The position numbers and the translations under genes were made by a program. From Oidiodendron maius Zn (Eukaryota; Ascomycota; Leotiomycetes; Myxotrichaceae), in NCBI GenBank assembly GCA_000827325.1, contig KN832870.1:5022001-5086000 (forward strand): DNA of 64,000 nt, written 5' to 3'. The notes beneath the pieces are model-generated. The model worked only from the letters and a program-made list of their open reading frames with translations. It was not told the DNA's origin and searched no databases. Shown in pieces: positions 59,509 through 64,000 of the stretch (position 1 is its first letter; the number at the start of each line of letters is the position of its first letter).

Positions 59509-60040
59509 TGCGACTTAAAGAGAATAGGCTATTGACGTGGAAATGCTTAGTGGAGAGGATGGATACATTCAAATCCGCCTAGCAATCGATATCATGAAAG
59601 GAGTGGACGAAGACAAGGCTTATATAGAAGTAGAATTGGGGCTCGGAAGTGTAAGGTGACGTTGAAGAAAGGAAAATCACCGTCTATGTATAAACATGCC
59701 AGCCAGGGTGATATTTCACTACCGTCGTGGCTGTGGGGGACAGAGCCTTCCCTTAGCACGCCCACTTGGGGTGGAAATAGAGCCTCCTGGTGCCAGTGAT
59801 GGCAATGGAGGCTCGGTAGAAGGAATTAGCTTTTAGTTAATTTTAGGTAAAGGTCCACGCGGCTCAGTCGCTCGCAAGGGCGATGCTCAGATGGGGTTTC
59901 TCCTCCCCTCTTCCGATGGCAAGCAGTTACGTTAAACTTCAACACTGCCCAGTGGCTGGTGGCTTGATCGTCCAGGTGGCAACTTTTCTAAGGGTGGTTC
60001 CTGCCTTAGGCGCCGGGTATAACTAAGCCTCCGGGTATAA
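59509..60040. other. GH79 promoter region
   Basis: 532 bases with a TATATA-type box near 59620 on the minus strand and GC-rich sequence beyond 59700, including GTGGGG-like sites (59734-59738, 59768-59773) that resemble CreA-type motifs. At 60013-60046 the 13-base CCGGGTATAACTA is repeated in tandem. Confidence 0.4.
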
Positions 60041-60430
60041 CTAAAGCTCGGGCTGCTTGAGAAAGTGTTCGCTTAGAACTTTCAACCATGTGAAGCGTAA
60101 TAAATGGATATCTTCCTCATCATATGAGGGAGCTTTGGTAATCCAGAAGTATTGAGGATTTAGACGTATTGCTTTAATCGAGCGCATGCCACACCGGGCG
60201 ACGCGAGCCATTTCACAAATCAGGTCGTGCCAGGACGGAGCGAGATTACGGGCCGTGACGCCGTAGATGAGACACTGTAGTACGAATGGTATCAAGATGT
60301 TTCTCGTACGTCCTTGGAGCCTATTAAAGAGACGATTGATGGTTGCGAGGGCTTGTTCGATTGACTTGTACGACCAGGAACCTTGGTATCTAAGGCAGCA
60401 GGCCGATTTTATAAGACACGAGTGTGGTTA
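60041..60430 (-). other. Unrecognised protein-like fragment
   Basis: Minus strand, about 125 codons open without a stop, with no ATG at a convincing start. It reads YQGSWSYKSIEQALATINRL and then FVLQCLIYGVTARNLAPSWH, CEMARVARCGMRSIKAI and ends FLKQPEL. The composition and amphipathic pattern look like real protein, not random frame, but I do not recognise a family. The flanks are AT-rich and closed in all frames. It may be the last exon of a decayed gene, or a small lineage-specific gene. Confidence 0.3.
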
Positions 60431-60440
60431 TAGACAAGCT

Positions 60441-61013
60441 TTCGCCCAGGCGGCAAGTCTAAAATTATAGACTCTAGTAACCACTAGTTCTCACCTATAT
60501 AATCTAATGTACTATAAAGCAGAGAGCATAAACGCTTTGTTATATGAAACTCGCATAGCTATTAAATATTCTGCCAAAGATTCTATTAGCAGAAGTATCT
60601 TTAAGTTATAGAAAAATATGTATTTTAGATAAGATAATAATCGGAAACTACCTGCCATTTTCACCCCTAATTAACTAGTACATTATATAGGTTTTAATGG
60701 AAGAAAAAGGACATGAATAGCGTAAACTGTATTAAGTATGAGGCAGGAATAACTATAAAATAATAAGCTCCCGTTTTCATTTAGATTTTTGCAGTTCCGA
60801 ATTTCTGCCCAGGCCATCCGCTTTACTACGGGGGTTTCGCTTCTCGGGGATGGAGAGTTGTTCGATATTCTTTCGAATATTAGGGCTGTCAAATTTACTC
60901 CGCTGAATTCTAATTTGAACTATTCCACGGAGGAACTCTAAGCACCCGTCAACAAAGCTAGATCTTGAACAGACTTGCTAAACTCCCATGAGGAATTATT
61001 ATTATCCCATATG
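60441..61013. other. AT-rich intergenic region
   Basis: About 570 bases. 60470-60680 is highly AT-rich; no coding sequence supported. Confidence 0.45.
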
Positions 61014-61524
61014 CTAATTCATGTCGTGCTTATCTGTCGTGAAAGGTAACTTTGGAACCCAGCTCACACGGTCCGGTGCGAACGACTCTACATCCATATT
61101 GAGGTGATTCATTACATCCAGATCATCTAAGATACCAGCTTGGATGACGAATTGTCCCGGAAATGTCGCGCCGGTACGATACATAGAGCTCCCACAGTTC
61201 GGACAAAAATAAGTTGTGATAGTATTGCCGGACCTAGCAGCCTTGGATATAGACTTGAAAGTACCTTCAGTCCTCCAACCTTTCTCCGAGACAATGATAT
61301 TCACCGAATAGACGCTGCCCGTGTATTTTTTGCATTCACCGCAGTGGCAAAGTCCCTATAAAATATATTAGATGATGTCTGCTAGATTTTAATATAGCTC
61401 AAGCGCTTCATCTCGCTGAGGGTAGTCAGGAATTGCGCTTCACTAAATTTGGACGAACTTATCTCATTGGCTCGCTGTCGTAAAAGATCTTGGCTTGCCC
61501 ACAATAGCATGATCCCGAAGGCAT
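61014..61524 (-). pseudogene. GFA-domain (CENP-V/formaldehyde-activating-like) gene, possibly broken
   Basis: Minus strand. First block from ATG 61524: MPSGSCYCGQAKIFYDSEPM, ending at about 61466. Second block from 61355: GLCHCGECKKYTGSVYSVN, then YFCPNCGSSMYRTGATFPGQ and on to the stop at 61014. The three cysteine motifs (CYCG, CHCGEC, CPNCG) are all present, as in the zinc-binding GFA fold, and the product would be ~135 residues. The second block is preceded by a normal TTTATAG acceptor. At the end of the first block, where a phase-0 GT donor is needed, the DNA reads ATGAGATAAGTT, giving an in-frame TAA and no GT. It looks like a lost donor, so the gene is either newly dead or uses a non-canonical site. 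Confidence 0.6.
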
Positions 61525-62091
61525 TATATTAAGTTGTGGTTTTATTATTATTTGTCGTTTAGAATGGTGTTTCGGGGTAAAGAATTTGACTTTGAAAGAC
61601 GACAATGGCGGTTTCATGGATCAGAACTGGTACGAGAATATATGCAAGGAGTCGGAAACCACTCTCTGTTCATCCTTGGAAATATAATGCACTACAAGTT
61701 CTCTATCTGTATATAATTCGAATTAGAAATAGGAAGAAACTATGCTTTCAAATAATCTTTCTAATTTTTCCAATACAAAAGTTTCTAAATTGCTTGCAGC
61801 ACGCTGTTAGGAACTGGCTAGACTGGGTGCACCGATTTCTGTTTTCGGAAATCGGTAGCTCGCCTAAATGTCCCAATCCAGTAAATGGTTAAATCCGTGT
61901 GTCAGCCGCTCGTTCTGAACGACTCTCTAACATTTTGCGTCATAAGTTGTCCGAAGCCATTCAAAATAATATACATGAGTATCCGCCTTTTCAATTACCT
62001 TGGGATTTATCATCGAACAGCATTTGCAACTTTGGGGAACTGGTTCAAGATTACCTGTGACGTCAAATACGGATTTCTGATCGCCGCTAAG
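61525..62091. other. Divergent upstream region, GFA gene / transcription factor
   Basis: 567 bases, AT-rich. Short frames only. Confidence 0.45.
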
Positions 62092-63682
62092 ATGGCGGCC
62101 TCGATACACAGTACCTTCGAGTTCGTTATGCAGGATCCAAACGAGAGATTTAGTAGAGAGACCCAAACTAAGATCCGAAAGCAAGCCATGCGGGCCGTTG
62201 GTGCTGCTCGTCGCAAGTCAGATCGCTCCAGGAGCCCTAGCCCCACAAGTACGCCTAAATATCGTATCCGGCGGGATTCGGACATTGCCCAGCTTCTGTA
62301 CCCAATGCCCGTATCTGGTTTAGAGTTACTGGTAAAGGACCGTGGATTTGATCCTGTTGACCTCTCTGGCTTAGCTTCTGTCCATATTGGCACCATGTAA
62401 GTTTCTGTGAATCCTGGGCTCTTTTCCTTCTGAGCCTCAACTGATCTCAAGTATAGAGCCTCGAAAATACTATCATCTGAGCCGAGTCGACTGCCAGGTG
62501 TGCTGTCGTGCCGCCAACGGTCGTACTTCTCATTTATACCGTCCCGTTTCGGGTACGCCTTAGTTCTTGATGATGCCTTTCGCTGTCTCATCACCGTAGC
62601 GCATTCCATGCTGGTCCCAGATTGTAAACCAAGCCATGAGAAGATTCTTTCCTTCTACGAGAAAGCTCTCCATAGCCTCCAGTTGGCAGTGAACGATAAA
62701 AAGGCTTGTTATAGCGCCGAAGTCCTATGCGCAACAGCAATTCTAGCGGTTTTTGAGGTGAGTGATTGCGTTCAGCTGAGTCATGTTATCATTTCAGTCA
62801 CTTATAACCCTCTAGCTGCTGAACTCGCCAAGCGGACAGCCCTGGAGTCAACATATTTCTGGAGCATCTCGCCTTATTCAACTCAGAGGACCGTCAAGAT
62901 TCACTACAGAGTTTGACAAGACCCTTTTCACGTCTCTGACTTATCCAATAGTAAGCCTATGCCTTTCTTCCTTGTATGTTAGAGGAAATTATTCACGCTT
63001 TTAGTGCTCTGAAGCTCTTCTTAACAACGAAAGATGCTTTTTAGACGATCCAACCTGGTCCGAGGTGTTTATGGCTGCCGCTGTACCAAATGAAACCTTT
63101 ACTGACCGGTCAAAACTCGGTATTGAACTAATGATAATGAAGTCTAAACTTTCAGGCCTTACGAAGAGAACCAATCACGCTGTGGTTATACAAGATACCA
63201 TCCAGCAAGAATATTTCGATATCTTGGCTGCTGATATTAGAGTTGTCCGCTCTGAGGTCATCGGTTGGCGCCGAAAATTTAACATTGCTCTTATCAACGC
63301 TGGTGAGCGTTCCAAAGACGATAATATGGACTTCGGCAAACGCTATGAACTCTTGGGTATTTCACCCGTCATAAACATTGTCTTGAGCCGGTTATTATGT
63401 TGTATTGTTCCGAATGACCGGGCAATTCTCGAGGAGGAAGTCCAGAACGTGGCTGCTGAGTTGAAGGCAGTGCAAGAATCGTTAGAGAATAACCCACGAG
63501 CGAAATTTTTTTTTTCGCAAAAGGCCAAAATTGCCGATGCCGCCATTGCTACGCACCCGTACTTTCAGGAAGTGCTGGATAGTGGGAAGATTGTGGCGCC
63601 GTGGAGGCTGGAGAAATTTTTTCAGGCAATGGGCAGGAAGTGTTGTGATGGAGTAGCATGCTGTAAGCTAGATATGGAATAG
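62092..63682 (+). CDS. Fungal-specific transcription factor-like protein (no zinc cluster)
   Basis: Four exons (62092-62396, 62457-62757, 62816-62950, 63005-63682), 472 residues. The N-terminus FEFVMQDPNERFSRETQTKI then RKQAMRAVGAARRKSDRSRS is the usual opening of fungal regulators that have the Fungal_trans_2 regulatory domain but no Zn2Cys6 finger. The third exon gives WSQHISGASRLIQLRGPSRF, a strong landmark of this family. The last exon is helical and ends CCDGVACCKLDME, cysteine-rich. All junctions keep frame with GT-AG borders. Such genes often sit beside accessory metabolic genes; whether it controls the transporters or glucuronidase nearby is not known. I found no upstream exon encoding a Zn2Cys6 cluster in the 567 bases before it. 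Confidence 0.82.
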
Positions 63683-64000
63683 TGTATGTAAATAGATATA
63701 TGAGAACATCTGTCACTGGCTGACAGTCAATCCTCGGGCAAATTTTTCCAGTTCTCTGATCTGTCAGAGGTTCCGAGTCTTAAAAAGGCGAATTAATTTA
63801 CCATTAGGATATTTGAGCAGAACCAACGCTAGGACCAAACGGCGCACTGACATTCTCATACCGTTGTAAACTGAAGTAGCAATAAGCTTGGCAATAAGCT
63901 TATGATTGCCGAATCCAGAGGTCGGTGCCAGTTTCCTCTTTTGGCTATCATACATTGGACTAGTACTGTATTCCGGAGACTCCGCGCCGATACATTTTCT
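63683..64000. other. 3' flank, no gene seen
   Basis: 318 bases to the window edge. A short direct repeat AATAAGCTTG(G/A) occurs at about 63881 and 63892. No gene supported. Confidence 0.4.

Noticed and set aside
60001-60046. Tandem CCGGGTATAACTA as a transposon end or target duplication
   Set aside because: The two copies are adjacent with no element between them and no inverted partner was found nearby.

Overview
The window is nuclear DNA of a filamentous ascomycete. Genes are compact and carry many short GT-AG introns (mostly 45-95 bases) with fungal branch sites (CTAAC, GCTGAC). Polyadenylation regions are AT-rich. The gene set is that of the Eurotiomycetes, probably Aspergillus/Penicillium/Talaromyces relatives: a PhiA-type cell wall protein, a CipB-like reductase, an Hrq1 helicase, FacC-type carnitine acetyltransferase and Eaf7. 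I see no rRNA, convincing tRNA, CRISPR or bacterial-type operon. Exon structures below were read by hand from splice sites, reading phase and family knowledge, with no transcript data.

Bases 1-31 kb are a housekeeping core. In order: the end of a PPR protein, an MFS transporter, MCM3, a MAK32-type PfkB protein, the cyclase-associated protein CAP, a small one-helix mitochondrial-type protein, mitoribosomal mL44, La protein, mitoribosomal uS4m, carnitine acetyltransferase, NuA4 subunit Eaf7, a GCP6-like gamma-tubulin complex protein, a complex I NDUFA5-type subunit, a CipB-like dehydrogenase and a Rrn11-like Pol I factor. Several genes are divergent pairs with short shared promoters. Mitochondrial functions are well represented (PPR, mL44, uS4m, NDUFA5 and probably the small protein). 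MCB-type ACGCGT boxes stand before MCM3 and the GCP6-like gene. A small inverted-repeat element, probably a MITE, lies at 28.0-28.3 kb.

Bases 31-45.7 kb hold a PhiA-like wall protein, a GNAT acetyltransferase, a head-to-tail pair of strongly diverged RRM-like paralogues (34.8-39.0 kb), the Hrq1 helicase and an FG-repeat Ran-binding protein. The paralogue pair is the least ordinary coding feature here.

Bases 45.7-50 kb are gene-poor. They contain decayed coding pieces (an F-box-like pseudogene and a possible P450 start), a short tandem repeat and a G-rich tract.

Bases 50-64 kb are more accessory. After a Yip1-family Golgi protein come an SDR, an NCS1 purine/cytosine permease divergent from a DMT/EamA transporter, a broken WD40 tail of an NLR-like gene, a secreted GH79 glucuronidase, an unidentified fragment, a GFA-family gene that seems to have lost its splice donor, and a fungal transcription factor without a zinc cluster. 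Genes and gene remains alternate with AT-rich stretches, which suggests a region under weaker constraint.
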